Assembly: GCA_016715075.1 (NCBI GenBank)
Contig: JADKBK010000038.1
Coordinates: 1-64,000, forward strand
Source of the DNA: Bacteroidales bacterium
GTDB lineage: Bacteria > Bacteroidota > Bacteroidia > Bacteroidales > VadinHA17
Reading direction: 5' to 3'
DNA length: 64,000 bases
The position numbers and the translations under genes were made by a program. The notes beneath the pieces were generated by a model, which was not told where the DNA came from, made no database searches, and was given only the letters and a program-made list of their open reading frames with translations. Below, piece by piece: positions 48,701 through 59,373 of the stretch. Positions within the stretch are counted from its first letter, which is position 1; every line of letters starts with the position of its first letter.

Positions 48701-51700
48701 AAACCCTCTGCAATGACACCCCTACAGGAATTACTCTTGGTAGTCCGAGCACATTTACCAGCGGATTCATAACCTTTAACTATACTGTGGTCGCGACAGG
48801 TGGAGTCACAGGATTTTCAACACCTGTTACTGGTCTTCCGAAGGATCATGTTATTGCTGATATTCTTCATAATCCCACCGATTCACCGCAAACGGTTACA
48901 TACACAATTGTTCCAATCAGTCCGACAGGTTGCCCGGCAGGACCGGCCAAGGTAGTTGTAATCACCGTGAACCCTACACCACAGGTTAATCCGACACCTC
49001 TCACACAGATACTTTGTAATGATGGAACAACTGATATAACCCTTGCAAGTACGAGCACATTTACCAGCGGTGTGATCACGTTTAGTTATACCGTTGCAGC
49101 CACCGGAGGAGTCACAGGATTTACTACACCGGTTACAGACCTGCAGGTTAATCATGTTATTAATGACGTACTTCATAACCCGACCGATTCTCCTCAAACG
49201 GTTACATATTCCATAGTCCCGATCAGTCCTGCTGGCTGTGCCTCTGGACCTTCCAGTGATGTAATTGTTACAATAAACCCGACACCAAGAATTTTCCCGG
49301 TACCAGTAAGTTATATTCAATGTGATAGTCTTCTTTCAAGTATAAGTTTACAAAGCCCGAGCACATTTACAAGCGGACTTATTACATTTAAATATGAGGC
49401 GGTCGCTTCAGGTGGAGCCGGTGATCTTACCGGATTTTTCCCATCAGGGACAGGTTTGCCAAATAATTCACCGATTGCTCAACTATTAATAAATCATACT
49501 GATAGCCCAAAAGATGTTACGTATACCATTACTCCGGTTAGCGGTGCAGGATGTAGTGACGGTGCTAGTATAGCGGTTACTGTTACAGTTAATCCTACCC
49601 CAAGGGTAATAGCTTTGAATACAAATCTAAAACGTGATTCTTCGATATGCTATGGAGGATCTACACAGGTTATTCTTACTTCTCCGACTGTTATGACATC
49701 AGGGTCAATAAGGTTTGACTATACTGTGAGTTTTACCGGATCGGGTGTGGTAACAGGCAATAGTGACCCACAGACAGACCGAATACCAGGTTATACAATC
49801 AGTTCCCCGTACCAGAATAATTCGGATACACTTCAGTCTGTATTCTATCATGTTACACCGAAGGTCGATAATAATATCTGCGTACCGGGAAAAATTGTAA
49901 ACAGCGAGGTAAAAGTTCATGCGAGACCCTTACAAAACATGATCATTGTAAAACCCCTTACCTGCGACGGAGGATCCGATGCTGCAATAAGAGCAGTTCC
50001 TTCAAAGGGTGCAGGACAATATTATTTTGACTGGATACGGACCTCTACTGACCAGTATCACGGATATGGCATTACTGACCTTGTAAATGTAAAAGGCGGA
50101 AGATGGGATGTGAAAGTGACCGATAATCTTGGTTGTACTTACTCAGATTTCAGATTTGTTGAAGGAGCTTTTCTCGATTCCTATATGTATGTCGTTGATA
50201 CAAGCGGTTATGGTACCACATGTTCAGGATCTAATGACGGAGAGATCTGGATTTATGAAAAGGATGCCTCCACAGGTATTCCCCCATTTGAATACTGGAT
50301 TGTGAGAAACTCCCAGGATACCGTGATTCATGGGTCCCTTCCTGTCATCGGGCTGCCGCAACAAAAATGGTATGGCCTTATGCCGGGGAATTATACACTT
50401 TATATAAGGGATTCACACGGCTGTTATAACCTTAATTACCCGGAAGCTGTTATTACTGAACCTGCACCTGTAGATGTCAGACTTAATTCTTTGATAAACT
50501 CCGTCGGATATAATATTTCGTGTAAGGGTTATAATGATGGTTCAGTCTGGATCGATGGCCTTCCAACAGGCGGAAATGGCGGATACACCTACTTATGGTC
50601 AACCACTGACGGAACAATAACAGGATCAAATACCCTTGACAGACTTGATAATATTACTGCCGGAACATACTATTTACGTACAACTGACAGAAAAGGTTGT
50701 TTCAGTCTCGATAGTATAAAAATAACAGAACCGGATGGAATGACCCTGGACGGAAGTGAAGTAAGTCATGGGAATGATGGCATATTTAATATTTCATGTA
50801 ACGGAGGTAGCGATGGTTATATTAAGCTTACAATAACCGGAGGCTCGGGGAACTATACCTATTCCTGGACAGGTCCTGGTCCTTTTGTAAGCTCTGTAAG
50901 AGATATCTCCGGACTTAAGGCGGGAACTTACATTTGTACTGTCAGAGATGTAAACGGCTGTATACTTACACCTTTACCTCAGTACCCTCTTACTGAACCG
51001 CCACCTCTTCTTGTTACTTCAGCGTCATCGCTCTCCGGTGATGGTAGTTTTAATATTAATTGTTACGGAGGCACAGGCTCTGTTGATATAAGTGTTACAG
51101 GTGGAATTGTGGGAACATATCAGTATAGCTGGAGCACGACAAACGGATCGGGAATCATTGCAGGGCAGCAGGATCAGCCATCACTTACCGCAGGTACTTA
51201 CCGGTTGAAAGTTACCGATATTAACAGCTGTGAGAATACAATTGATATAATACTGACACAGCCGGAACCAATAGGTATAAATTTCGCTGTAACGGATATT
51301 ACATGCCAGTCGCCAGCATTTGATAACGGATCAATTGATCTTACTGTTTCCGGAGGTGTGTCCTCATACACCTTTCAGTGGTCTAATGGAATGATAACTG
51401 AAGATATATCAGGGTTGACAGAGGGCTATTATAAAGTTACTGTCACAGATCTGAACCTATGTACAAAAACCGATTCCGTTAGAGTGAATCTGCCTGCTCC
51501 CCTGACCTATTCAAAAACGGTTTCAGCATATACAGGATATGCTATAAGCTGTAAGGGGCTGGCTGATGGTTCTGTAAGCATTGACCCCTTAACAGGTGAG
51601 CCTCCTTATGTTTATTCATGGACTGGTCCGGATGGATTTACTGCAAGCACAAAAGATATCACAGGACTTAAAGCGGGAGAGTATGTTATGATTCTCACTG

Positions 51701-52500
51701 ACAATAATTTCTGTACTGCAACTGAGACATTTATTCTGAATGAGCCGGAAGCAATTGGCATGGAAATAAGCTTATCCTCCAGCCTTGAAGGAGACTTCAA
51801 TATCAATTGTGCCGGAGCATTTTCAGGCACGATCGGGATTGTACCACTGAATGCTGTCGGAGTCGTTGATTACCTCTGGTCAGATGGGTTATTTGGGAAT
51901 ACACGGACCGGACTGGCTGCGGGAGATTACAGAATAATAATTTCCGATGGGAATAACTGCCATGCAGATACAACTGTGACACTGACAGAGCCGGATTCTA
52001 TTAAACTTAATTTCCAGATTACACAGCCATACTGTCCGGCTATGCCTGAAGGCCAGATAGTACTGAATGTAACAGGAGGTGTTCGCGGAACTGATTATAC
52101 TTATTCATGGTCTGACAATTCATCCTCCAGCAGCCTGACTAATATTCCGGCAGGGAGGTATAGTGTTACCGTTTCAGACCTTAATGGTTGTACTGTAACA
52201 ACTTCAATGAAAGTCGAACCTCTGAATGAAACCTGCCTGGATATTCCAAATGCCATTTCTCCGAATGGTGATCTGATCAATGATGATTGGAAGATAGGGT
52301 TGATTGAGCTGTATCCGAATGTCGAAATTACTATATTCAACAGGTGGGGTGAAACAATCTGGAAATCTGCCAAAGGATATCCGATACCCTGGGATGGAAG
52401 AAGCGATGGACGGAACCTGCCGGTTGACTCGTATCATTATATTATTGATCTGCATGATGGATCGAAGCTTATTATTGGTAACGTAACAGTCGTAAGATGA
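33787..52500 (+). CDS. Giant SprB-like repeat adhesin with T9SS type B sorting domain
   Basis: One gene of about 18.7 kb (about 6,240 codons), though three indels divide it: a lost G at about 36966, a 133-base deletion near 37086 and a lost T at about 45073. Each shifts the frame by one and together they restore it. Order: signal peptide (LFLVISFSFFLFAADLYGQ), a lectin-like (LamG/ConA) region ending NSYLAAKYGLTITNN, two or three Ig-like units, 24 units of 92 residues, five HYR-like units of about 84, eight of 91, eleven plus two diverged units of 102, nine SprB-type repeats (49950-52220) and a C-terminal CHU_C-like domain (ISPNGDLINDDWKI, IFNRWGETIW). It is exported by the T9SS and probably held at the surface; the neighbouring porP/sprF fits the SprB gliding-adhesin arrangement. 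Start TTG 33787 is uncertain. Confidence 0.85.
35950..42440 (+). repeat. 24 tandem 276-bp units (92 residues) in the adhesin
   Basis: Units run from one VDDTQAPVVTGSLS to the next, each with one VEGC and a CPIVITRTYTVTDACGNSVT stretch. The marker CAGGCT recurs every 276 bases (36228, 36504, 36780, then after two defects 37198, 37474 and onward to 42166). Exceptions are 275 bases (36780 to 37055) and 143 bases (37055 to 37198). Many units are near-identical at the DNA level. The first unit (35950-36228) is the most diverged. Confidence 0.9.
42441..43735 (+). repeat. Five HYR-like tandem units (about 84 residues)
   Basis: Each unit begins near APTFTVPANITIYKDAACGY and ends near TRTWSLTDDCGNTTTH. 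They resemble HYR domains, immunoglobulin-like extracellular folds. The last unit (from about 43470) is diverged and forms the transition to the next family. Confidence 0.75.
43729..45915 (+). repeat. Eight tandem 273-bp units (91 residues)
   Basis: Each unit reads ANWCNNISNTYTATSSSSTA, FAWTRAVVAGISNGAGSGST, TEPVIVHYLITPSVNGCAG. The string GGCTGTGCAG recurs at 43961, 44234, 44507, 44780, 45053, 45325, 45598 and 45871; the only interval that is not 273 is 272, after 45053, where one T is missing. Confidence 0.9.
45916..49600 (+). repeat. Eleven tandem 306-bp units (102 residues) plus two diverged
   Basis: Each unit reads PTPQVYPTPLTQTLCNDG, ITFNYTVVATGGVTGF, DVLHNPTDSPQTVTYTIVPI and SPTGCAAGPAKVVVITV. 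They resemble PKD-like domains of Bacteroidota surface proteins. The last two units (from about 49275) are strongly diverged. Confidence 0.9.
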
Positions 52501-52523
52501 TTCTTAATATATTATAGAAGCCG

Positions 52524-53501
52524 GTGAGAAAACAGGTTTATATACTGATACTGTCTATGTTTGCCACCTGTGCAACAGGCCAGCAGTTGCCAATATACAG
52601 CCAATATCTTTTCAATAAGTTTCTTATAAATCCAGCTGTAGCCGGAAGCGACGGATATACAAGCCTTAACCTTACTGCCAGGGAACAATGGGTTGGATAT
52701 GACGGAGCCCCAAGAACATTTTCATTCAGTGCGCAGACAAGGATTATAAAGAAGGGTTACAGGGTTAAGTCAAATCTTTTTAATTCTCAGGTTTTCAGGC
52801 CTAAAACCGATGGCAGGGTAGGGCTGGGAGCTTATGTTTTCGCTGACAGGAACGGATTGATACAGCGGACAGGATTCCAGCTGACATATGCATATCATAT
52901 GTGGGTTCAGAGCAACACCCAGTTTTCAATGGGACTTGCTCTTACCGGATACCAGTATAAGATTGATGAAAAGGCGATTAATTTCGGAGATCCTAATGAA
53001 CCATGGCTGAACAATGAACTGCGTAAAGGGATGTTCGTTCCGGATGTGACTTTCGGAATGTATCTGTTAAATGCAAAATACAGTCTGGGTCTTTCGGCGG
53101 AACAGCTGTTTGAAGCTTCTGCCAGGATCGGCGGAACAGCTTATCAGAATTTCAGGATTGAAAGGCACTACTACCTTTTCGGATCGTATGATATCAACAG
53201 CGGCCCCAATAGTTACATAGAACCTTCATTTATTGTAAATATGTCAGAGCAGCTTAAGCCACAGGCAGATATGGGTATTTCCTATATTTATAAACAAGAT
53301 CTGTGGACAGGATTGGCTTATCGGACAAGCGGAGCTGTAATAGCTAACATTGGTGTGAAATATCAGAGCATGTATATCGGTTATGCATTCGATTTTACAC
53401 TTCAGCAGATCCAGCGGATAACTTATGGAACGCATGAAATAACACTTGCATTCAAGTTAGGCGATAATGCCAGGAAATACCGCTGGCTTGACCGCTATTG
53501 A
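52524..53501 (+). CDS. PorP/SprF family T9SS-associated outer membrane protein
   Basis: A 325-residue protein with a signal peptide (VYILILSMFATCATGQ) and the PorP/SprF hallmark QLPIYSQYLFNKFLINPAVAGSDG... seen as YSQYLFNKFLINPAVAG, then LTAREQWVGYDGAPRTFSFS. The rest is a beta-barrel pattern ending in TYGTHEITLAFKLG. In Flavobacterium SprF is needed for secretion and display of the adhesin SprB encoded next to it; the 23-base distance to the adhesin gene points to the same pairing here. The start is GTG at 52524. Confidence 0.9.
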   Translation: MRKQVYILILSMFATCATGQQLPIYSQYLFNKFLINPAVAGSDGYTSLNLTAREQWVGYDGAPRTFSFSAQTRIIKKGYRVKSNLFNSQVFRPKTDGRVGLGAYVFADRNGLIQRTGFQLTYAYHMWVQSNTQFSMGLALTGYQYKIDEKAINFGDPNEPWLNNELRKGMFVPDVTFGMYLLNAKYSLGLSAEQLFEASARIGGTAYQNFRIERHYYLFGSYDINSGPNSYIEPSFIVNMSEQLKPQADMGISYIYKQDLWTGLAYRTSGAVIANIGVKYQSMYIGYAFDFTLQQIQRITYGTHEITLAFKLGDNARKYRWLDRY

Positions 53502-54394
53502 TCGGAAGGTTTTCTCAGAATATAGATGACAGAGCTGCTTCTTTTCCTGTTAAAAAGAGTCAGAAATGCATACAATGTTCCCCTGGCAAGTCCTCTGAAG
53601 AACGGCCATCGTGAGCCTTTGTATTTTTCACTCAGGGAGGAAATATAGAAGACATCAAACGGCAGTGTAAACAGACGTTCAATACTTAATCCGTTCTTTA
53701 TTGAGAAACGGCTGAACGAATAAGGATCAAAATGCCATAAATGTCTTGGAACATCAAATGCTGCCCAGAATTTTCCATAATGTACAGCATCAAACGAATT
53801 GCTGTTTGGAAGAGCAACAAGGCAGATTCCACCCGGCTTCATAAGGGTAAGAACATCAGTGATATATTTATCAGGATCATGAAAATGTTCCAGAACATGC
53901 CACATTGTTACACAATCGAAACTACCAGGCTGTAATGAAGTTATCCCTTCTGGCGAGATTATATCCAGTCCAAAAGTCTCAGAAGCGAAATTGCGGGCTT
54001 TATCATTGATCTCAATTCCCTTTACAGACCATCCGGATTCTTTCATTAAAGAGGCAAAATGTCCGGTACCGCATCCTACATCGAGAAGAATGCCTTTTCT
54101 CAGATTTGTAAGTTTTATAATAATCTTCCTCTTCCTACGGAGCATAACCTGTCTGATGATATGATAGGCCTTATTTATCAAGCCTTCAGATGTGTCGGAG
54201 TGGGATATGTAATCAGAAGATTCGTAATACCTTTCAATTTCAGTTACTTCAGGATAGTCCTGCGTAAAAAGGAAGCCGCAGGAGCTGCAACGGGCTATCG
54301 GAAATGTCTCACCGCTTATATAATGATCAATGCAGATGATTTGATCAGCAATCATTCCTGAAGAGCATAGAGGACACTGTTCATGATGAACCAT
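53495..54394 (-). CDS. SAM-dependent methyltransferase with zinc-ribbon N-terminus
   Basis: A 299-residue protein. The N-terminus has two CxxC-type pairs (CPLCSSG, CSSCGFLF) that probably bind zinc. The class I methyltransferase core follows: GILLDVGCGTGHFASLMKES (motif I), VKGIEI, and CVTMWHVLEHFHDPDKY (motif IV/V). Such proteins are frequent in polysaccharide loci and methylate sugars or lipid-linked glycans; the acceptor is unknown. Its 3' end overlaps the end of porP/sprF by 7 bases in convergent orientation. Confidence 0.85.
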   Translation of the reverse strand: MVHHEQCPLCSSGMIADQIICIDHYISGETFPIARCSSCGFLFTQDYPEVTEIERYYESSDYISHSDTSEGLINKAYHIIRQVMLRRKRKIIIKLTNLRKGILLDVGCGTGHFASLMKESGWSVKGIEINDKARNFASETFGLDIISPEGITSLQPGSFDCVTMWHVLEHFHDPDKYITDVLTLMKPGGICLVALPNSNSFDAVHYGKFWAAFDVPRHLWHFDPYSFSRFSIKNGLSIERLFTLPFDVFYISSLSEKYKGSRWPFFRGLARGTLYAFLTLFNRKRSSSVIYILRKPSDQ

Positions 54395-54395
54395 A

Positions 54396-56858
54396 CTATT
54401 CAGCCCTGGATTTTGTCTTTAATTGTAAAAATATATACGCGGCAGCAAGGAGGATGAATATCACGGAACTGATCATGGAAATCCTGTTCCCGATAATATA
54501 TGATGAGGGTTCGAAGCTGAATTTTATTTCATGAGTACCTGCAGGAATCACCATTCCCCTGAGCACATAATCCGTTCGGAAATAGCTGCTCTCTTTCCCG
54601 TCAATGAAACTCTTCCAGCCAGCAGGATAATAGATCTCTGAGAAGACGGCAAGATTTTCATTCTGTGATTTGCTGCTGTATATCAATTCATTGGGCTTAT
54701 ATGATGTCAGCACCAGGGTATCACCCGCAGCAACAGGGTAAGAACTCTTCTTAATCTGATCATTAAAAAGCTTATCGATAACAGCAACTTTGGATGCATC
54801 CAGCCCGTTAATACTTGCGATTTCTGCATTTGCATTCTCCACTATAACAGGAGTTTCGACAAACCAGGCATTTCCAAGGGCATTCTGGTTAATCAGAGGC
54901 GGTTCATCCTGATTATAAATAATATATCTGGCGTTAAGTATATTAAGTCCTGTTGTTCTGTCAAATACTGCTTGAATGTCATCAAGTGTTTTTGCGCTCT
55001 TTCCGATAGTCTGAATAAGGCTTATATCATATATAAGTGATGTATCAATAAGTTCCTGGTACCTTTTAAGCTTGGCTCCGTGGTAACCTCCTATTGACTT
55101 ATGATAATACGATGTAGAAGCATCACTAAAAGGAGATACACTTAAATTAAGAACCCTGTAGTACGAAGAATCTCTTAATATATATCCGTCTGCTATCGTG
55201 GGAGCTGACATTTTAGCTTTTGCCTCTTTCCTTACGAATTTATCTGCATTCAGATATCGTTTATCAACAAGCCACATATCAGCAAGCATAAGAAGAGCGA
55301 GCAGAGCAATGACATGCTCTTTTTTCAGCTTATTATAATAAAATCCTGTAATCGTCGCGGCAGCAAGGAGGATAAGGAAGAAGGATCTCAGGGAATCACC
55401 TTTTAGCATCATCTTTCTATCCGTTATGATCGCTGTGGAAAGCCATGGAGGAAGACCGGCCTGTGTTTCAGAGGCAGATAAAAATGAACCGGCTATACCT
55501 GGCAGCAGAACCATTAGAAGGGTAATACCTCCTGTTACCCCGAATGCTATCCTGATCCCATTCCAGATATCTTTTCTCGCAGTGGTCCCGTTAAAAATGT
55601 CACGAAGTGCGAGTATCCCCAGGAGCGGGATGCATAATTCCGCTATGACAAGAGTCATGGTTACTGCCCTGAACTTATTGTAGCCAGGGAAGAAATCGAG
55701 AAATAGATTGGTGAGCGGCATAAAATTCTTACCCCAGGCCAGCATTAATGACAGAATTGTAGCAGCAAGGAGCCACCATTTTTCAGGACCTTTGACAATT
55801 ATCAATCCAAGAACAAACAGGAAGAAAATAATTGCTCCCACATAAACAGGTCCGTCGACCCATGGTTGTGATCCCCAGTATTTCTGAAACTGTCTGAGGT
55901 ATTGCCCTGCATTGTTTTTACGCAATGCGGAGGCTGTCTCGGAATTGTTTTCGAATGGCTGACAGGCGCCTCCCCTGAAGCCGGGGATGAAAAGTGTGAA
56001 AGTCTCATCCAGACCAAAGCTCCACTGAGTAATATAGTCCTTGTCGAGGCCAGTGGTCTGTTGAGCATCTTTGGTCACGAGATCCGATTTGCCCCTTGTG
56101 GAATATTTTCCGTATTCGTAAGTTGAGTAGAGTGAGTTGAAATTCATTCCCACCGCAAGCAGAACAGGTATTATCAGAATCAGTGAGCTCTTTATGAATG
56201 CCGGAATCTCTTTTTTCCTGAGAGCAAAAATAAACTCAGTAATAATGAAAACCAAAATGCAGATAAGCGAATAAAATGTGATCTGTGGATGGTTGGCCAA
56301 AATTTCAAGAGTAAGGAAAAAAGTTGTAAATAGTGCCCCCTTCAAAGCATTTCGCCTGTATGAATAATAAATTCCGCCTATCACAGGAGCCATGTATGCT
56401 ATTGCAAGCGCTTTGGTATTATGACCAGCAGCCAGACTGAAGAAGAAATAGGTTGAAAATCCATATGCAAGTGCTCCCGCAATAGCCAGCCAGGGGTCAA
56501 CCTCAAAGAAGAGCAGAAGTACATAAAAACCAAGCATAGTAAGAAAAATGAGAGAGGCCGGATGCTTCAGAAACTTAAGGATCTGATCTGCGAATCTGAC
56601 AATGTTACCCTTATATAGCGTGGATATTAGATAGGCAGGCATGCCGCTGAACATCGCATTTGTCCATAGTGGCTCTTCTCCGTATTTTGCCCTGAAATCA
56701 CTTATCTCCTTTGCCGAATTGAACGCGACGCTCCCATCATTTGAATGAAGAACTTTTCCCTCAAGGACAGGATAGAAATAAACCAATGAGACAATCATAA
56801 ATATTGCGACTGCCACTAAATGAGGGATTGCCGGTTTGAACCAATTTTTCACTTGCAT
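54396..56858 (-). CDS. YfhO-family membrane protein
   Basis: An 820-residue protein with about 12-14 membrane helices over the first two thirds (for example VAVAIFMIVSLVYFYPVLEG, YGFSTYFFFSLAAGHNTKAL), a large extracytoplasmic C-terminal domain (YPAGWKSFIDGKESSYFRTD) and a last helix. This is the YfhO (PF09586) layout, related to GT-C glycosyltransferases that modify cell-envelope polymers. The second loop has LHSNDGSVAFNSAKEI, where GT-C enzymes carry their catalytic acidic residues. It lies 1 base from the methyltransferase gene on the same strand. Confidence 0.85.
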   Translation of the reverse strand: MQVKNWFKPAIPHLVAVAIFMIVSLVYFYPVLEGKVLHSNDGSVAFNSAKEISDFRAKYGEEPLWTNAMFSGMPAYLISTLYKGNIVRFADQILKFLKHPASLIFLTMLGFYVLLLFFEVDPWLAIAGALAYGFSTYFFFSLAAGHNTKALAIAYMAPVIGGIYYSYRRNALKGALFTTFFLTLEILANHPQITFYSLICILVFIITEFIFALRKKEIPAFIKSSLILIIPVLLAVGMNFNSLYSTYEYGKYSTRGKSDLVTKDAQQTTGLDKDYITQWSFGLDETFTLFIPGFRGGACQPFENNSETASALRKNNAGQYLRQFQKYWGSQPWVDGPVYVGAIIFFLFVLGLIIVKGPEKWWLLAATILSLMLAWGKNFMPLTNLFLDFFPGYNKFRAVTMTLVIAELCIPLLGILALRDIFNGTTARKDIWNGIRIAFGVTGGITLLMVLLPGIAGSFLSASETQAGLPPWLSTAIITDRKMMLKGDSLRSFFLILLAAATITGFYYNKLKKEHVIALLALLMLADMWLVDKRYLNADKFVRKEAKAKMSAPTIADGYILRDSSYYRVLNLSVSPFSDASTSYYHKSIGGYHGAKLKRYQELIDTSLIYDISLIQTIGKSAKTLDDIQAVFDRTTGLNILNARYIIYNQDEPPLINQNALGNAWFVETPVIVENANAEIASINGLDASKVAVIDKLFNDQIKKSSYPVAAGDTLVLTSYKPNELIYSSKSQNENLAVFSEIYYPAGWKSFIDGKESSYFRTDYVLRGMVIPAGTHEIKFSFEPSSYIIGNRISMISSVIFILLAAAYIFLQLKTKSRAE

Positions 56859-56966
56859 AGAATGAAATTTATGATGATTTAAAGACCAGGGACAAAAGTA
56901 TGTAATTATCAGATAATTTTAGATGCAGTTATCCAATTTAAGTCAGATTTTTCAATTCTGCCGGGA

Positions 56967-58115
56967 TCAGGACTTCCCGGTGTTTATACTGTCATAAATG
57001 GAAAGTATTCTGTTCCCAATTTGTCTGGGTGAGTATTTATTCTGATTCTGATGTGCAATTACTTCATAATCATACTCCTTTGTGACAATTTCCCTTATTC
57101 CGTTGAGCCAGCTTTCGTGGTTGTTTTCCACAAGAATCCCGTTCTGTTCATTGATCAGTTCCGGAAGAGCGCCGGTGTTGGATGCCAGAACAGGTGTTCC
57201 GGTCGAAAGAGCTTCTGCTGTTACAATCGAAAATGTTTCAATGTCTGAAGCGTGTAAAAATATATTGGCACCTTGTAATAATGGGGCAATGGCACTCCTG
57301 TCCAGATAGCCTGTCCACCGGATTTTCAGATTTTCCGGAGTTTCCCTTTTTCTCAGCATATCAGCCTGCGGTCCGTTACCAACAACTGTCAGTTCAATTT
57401 TAAGGGATGACTCTGACGCGAAGGAGATGAGGGATTCAATAATAAGATCCAGCCTTTTTGGAAGTTTCCAGTTAGCAATACAGACCATAGATAATGATGA
57501 ATTACCTGAAGTTGGTTTTTGCTTGTATGAGTAAATGTCTGTATCAATAATATTTGGAATAACAATCAGATTTTTATGACCAGTTGAGCGGGATAATCTC
57601 TCAGAAAGAAACTCTGAAACACATATTACTGCGAAACTGTAAAGATATGCCTTCATTGCTATCCTTTTATAGAGAGGGTGCCCGAGAAGTTTTCCGGTTT
57701 TTGACCAGTGCTCCGAGATCAGTAATCTGGCGCCCAGCTTCCTTGCCAGCAGATAGCCTGTAACTCCGCATGGAAAGATAACATTTGCATGAATAATTGC
57801 CGGAGCTATTTCACCTTTGTTTTTTCTAATTAAGCGGAGGATGATCCTGGAAACAGACCACGGATTAACATACCAGAATTTCCATAGCCGGGAATAGAGA
57901 TTTATCGTTATTCTTTTATTTTTAAAATAGGCTGCCTCTTCATAAGTTTTCTTAAGGAAAATATTACGGGAGGGCAATATATTAACCTGTAAAAAAATGA
58001 TATTCTCACGCATATCGCATACAGCAGCTGCCTGTTCCTGGATAAAGATTCCCTGCTGGGGATGCCGGGCTGTCGGATTCCAGAATGAGATAATCAATAT
58101 CTGATCACTATTCAT
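56967..58115 (-). CDS. Glycosyltransferase family 4 (GT-B fold)
   Basis: A 382-residue GT-B enzyme. The N-terminal domain binds the acceptor (SFWNPTARHPQQGIFIQEQA). The C-terminal half has MVCIANWKLPKRLDLIIESL and the donor-binding SIVTAEALSTGTPVLASNTG with the E-x7-E pattern characteristic of GT4. It transfers a sugar from a nucleotide donor in surface glycan assembly; the sugar cannot be named. It is followed upstream, 7 bases away on the same strand, by a GT2 gene. Confidence 0.9.
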   Translation of the reverse strand: MNSDQILIISFWNPTARHPQQGIFIQEQAAAVCDMRENIIFLQVNILPSRNIFLKKTYEEAAYFKNKRITINLYSRLWKFWYVNPWSVSRIILRLIRKNKGEIAPAIIHANVIFPCGVTGYLLARKLGARLLISEHWSKTGKLLGHPLYKRIAMKAYLYSFAVICVSEFLSERLSRSTGHKNLIVIPNIIDTDIYSYKQKPTSGNSSLSMVCIANWKLPKRLDLIIESLISFASESSLKIELTVVGNGPQADMLRKRETPENLKIRWTGYLDRSAIAPLLQGANIFLHASDIETFSIVTAEALSTGTPVLASNTGALPELINEQNGILVENNHESWLNGIREIVTKEYDYEVIAHQNQNKYSPRQIGNRILSIYDSINTGKS

Positions 58116-58122
58116 ATGGATG

Positions 58123-59184
58123 TTATTTTACAGGGAGGTCTTTTTGCCCCGGATTATTAGAGCCAGTTTTATAGGATTCATTGCCAATGAGTTTAGCCAG
58201 CCATTCGATATCCATCCTGAAAAAGCTGAAGAAAAGTCCAACGGCCGATCTTAACTTCCAGACAGGTTGCTTAAAGCCATAATGTGTGATGGAATGGATA
58301 TAGTCACGGCGTGCTCCCCTGAAATCTTTTCGTATTAGTTTATAACGGCCCGATCTGGAGTAGCTAACAACAAGTCTGTTCCTGAAATGGTCGTCGATTA
58401 TTGCTTTTGTAAGGCCATGCTCCTCAAATGCTTTTGGAAAGCGCTGCATGAAAGACTGAATCAACAAATAGTAACTTGTTGTCATCTGTCCTGTATAAGT
58501 CTTTGTAACCTGATTTGGATAGATTCTCCATCGTCCAAGCGGCCTGTCAATATATGTGAACTCTCCGCGCATAAGCAATTCAAGAGTTGTTGGTATGTCT
58601 ACCAACGGAAGATTAAACCCCTGGATGAATCCGCCTATTTCCATCAGGAGATCACGTCTGATCACAATAGTGAGAGCCGGTATCAGGGTACTGTAAATGA
58701 ATTTCTTCAGGAAAACCCCAGGCGGTTTATTATAAAAGAGATCAGTGTCTTTGTCGTTACGGGGCGCCAGGTAATAGTTAAAAGAGAGATCAATTGCGGA
58801 AAGATAAGCTTTCCCCCAGGAAAGCACGCATTGCGGCTTCTTTTCAAGATCTTCAACCTGCACCTCCAGCTTCTCCGGAAACCAGACATCATCACATTCA
58901 AGAACAGCGACATATTTTCCTGAACAGTGACTTAAAGCGAAATTATATGATTCGCCAAGTCTGAAAATACCTATATTCTTCTGAGTAAAGGCTCTTATCC
59001 GGCTATCCTTTGCTGCATAATCGCAGGCTATTGAATATGTTGAATCGGTACTTCCATCATCAATAATTATCATTTCCCAGTTTGACCATGTCTGGGCCAG
59101 TACGGATTCAATGCAATCAGCAATAAACTTTTCATGGTTATAGGCAGGGGAAATTACTGAGACAAGTGGTTGTTGAATATTCAT
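58123..59184 (-). CDS. Glycosyltransferase family 2 (GT-A fold)
   Basis: A 353-residue enzyme with the GT2 motifs SVISPAYNHEKFIADCIESV at the N-terminus, MIIIDDGSTDSTY (DDGSTD), and VAVLECDDVWFPEKL (the D-x-D equivalent that binds the metal). A C-terminal basic extension (RSGRYKLIRKDFRGARRDYI) may contact the membrane. It belongs to the surface glycan locus. It is read divergently from the flippase gene, with about 190 bases between them in which I see no clear promoter. Confidence 0.9.
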   Translation of the reverse strand: MNIQQPLVSVISPAYNHEKFIADCIESVLAQTWSNWEMIIIDDGSTDSTYSIACDYAAKDSRIRAFTQKNIGIFRLGESYNFALSHCSGKYVAVLECDDVWFPEKLEVQVEDLEKKPQCVLSWGKAYLSAIDLSFNYYLAPRNDKDTDLFYNKPPGVFLKKFIYSTLIPALTIVIRRDLLMEIGGFIQGFNLPLVDIPTTLELLMRGEFTYIDRPLGRWRIYPNQVTKTYTGQMTTSYYLLIQSFMQRFPKAFEEHGLTKAIIDDHFRNRLVVSYSRSGRYKLIRKDFRGARRDYIHSITHYGFKQPVWKLRSAVGLFFSFFRMDIEWLAKLIGNESYKTGSNNPGQKDLPVK

Positions 59185-59373
59185 TTACTGAATTTATGTT
59201 TACCCGGATGAGTGGTTCGATTACCTGGTTTAATTATCAAAGATTTGTGATGCAAAAATATGATTTTTTTATTGAACAATCCGACACCTTAACCATTCAG
59301 TAGTCAATCTGCCTCTCTGTCAAAGTTACGCCCTGCAGCTCAGAGAGTGAAAACTGTTTAAAATTGTTTATTT

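Noticed and set aside
35950..49600. Regular spacing of repeats as a possible CRISPR array
   Set aside because: Periods of 276, 273 and 306 bases with almost no unique spacers, coding throughout in one frame; no cas genes.
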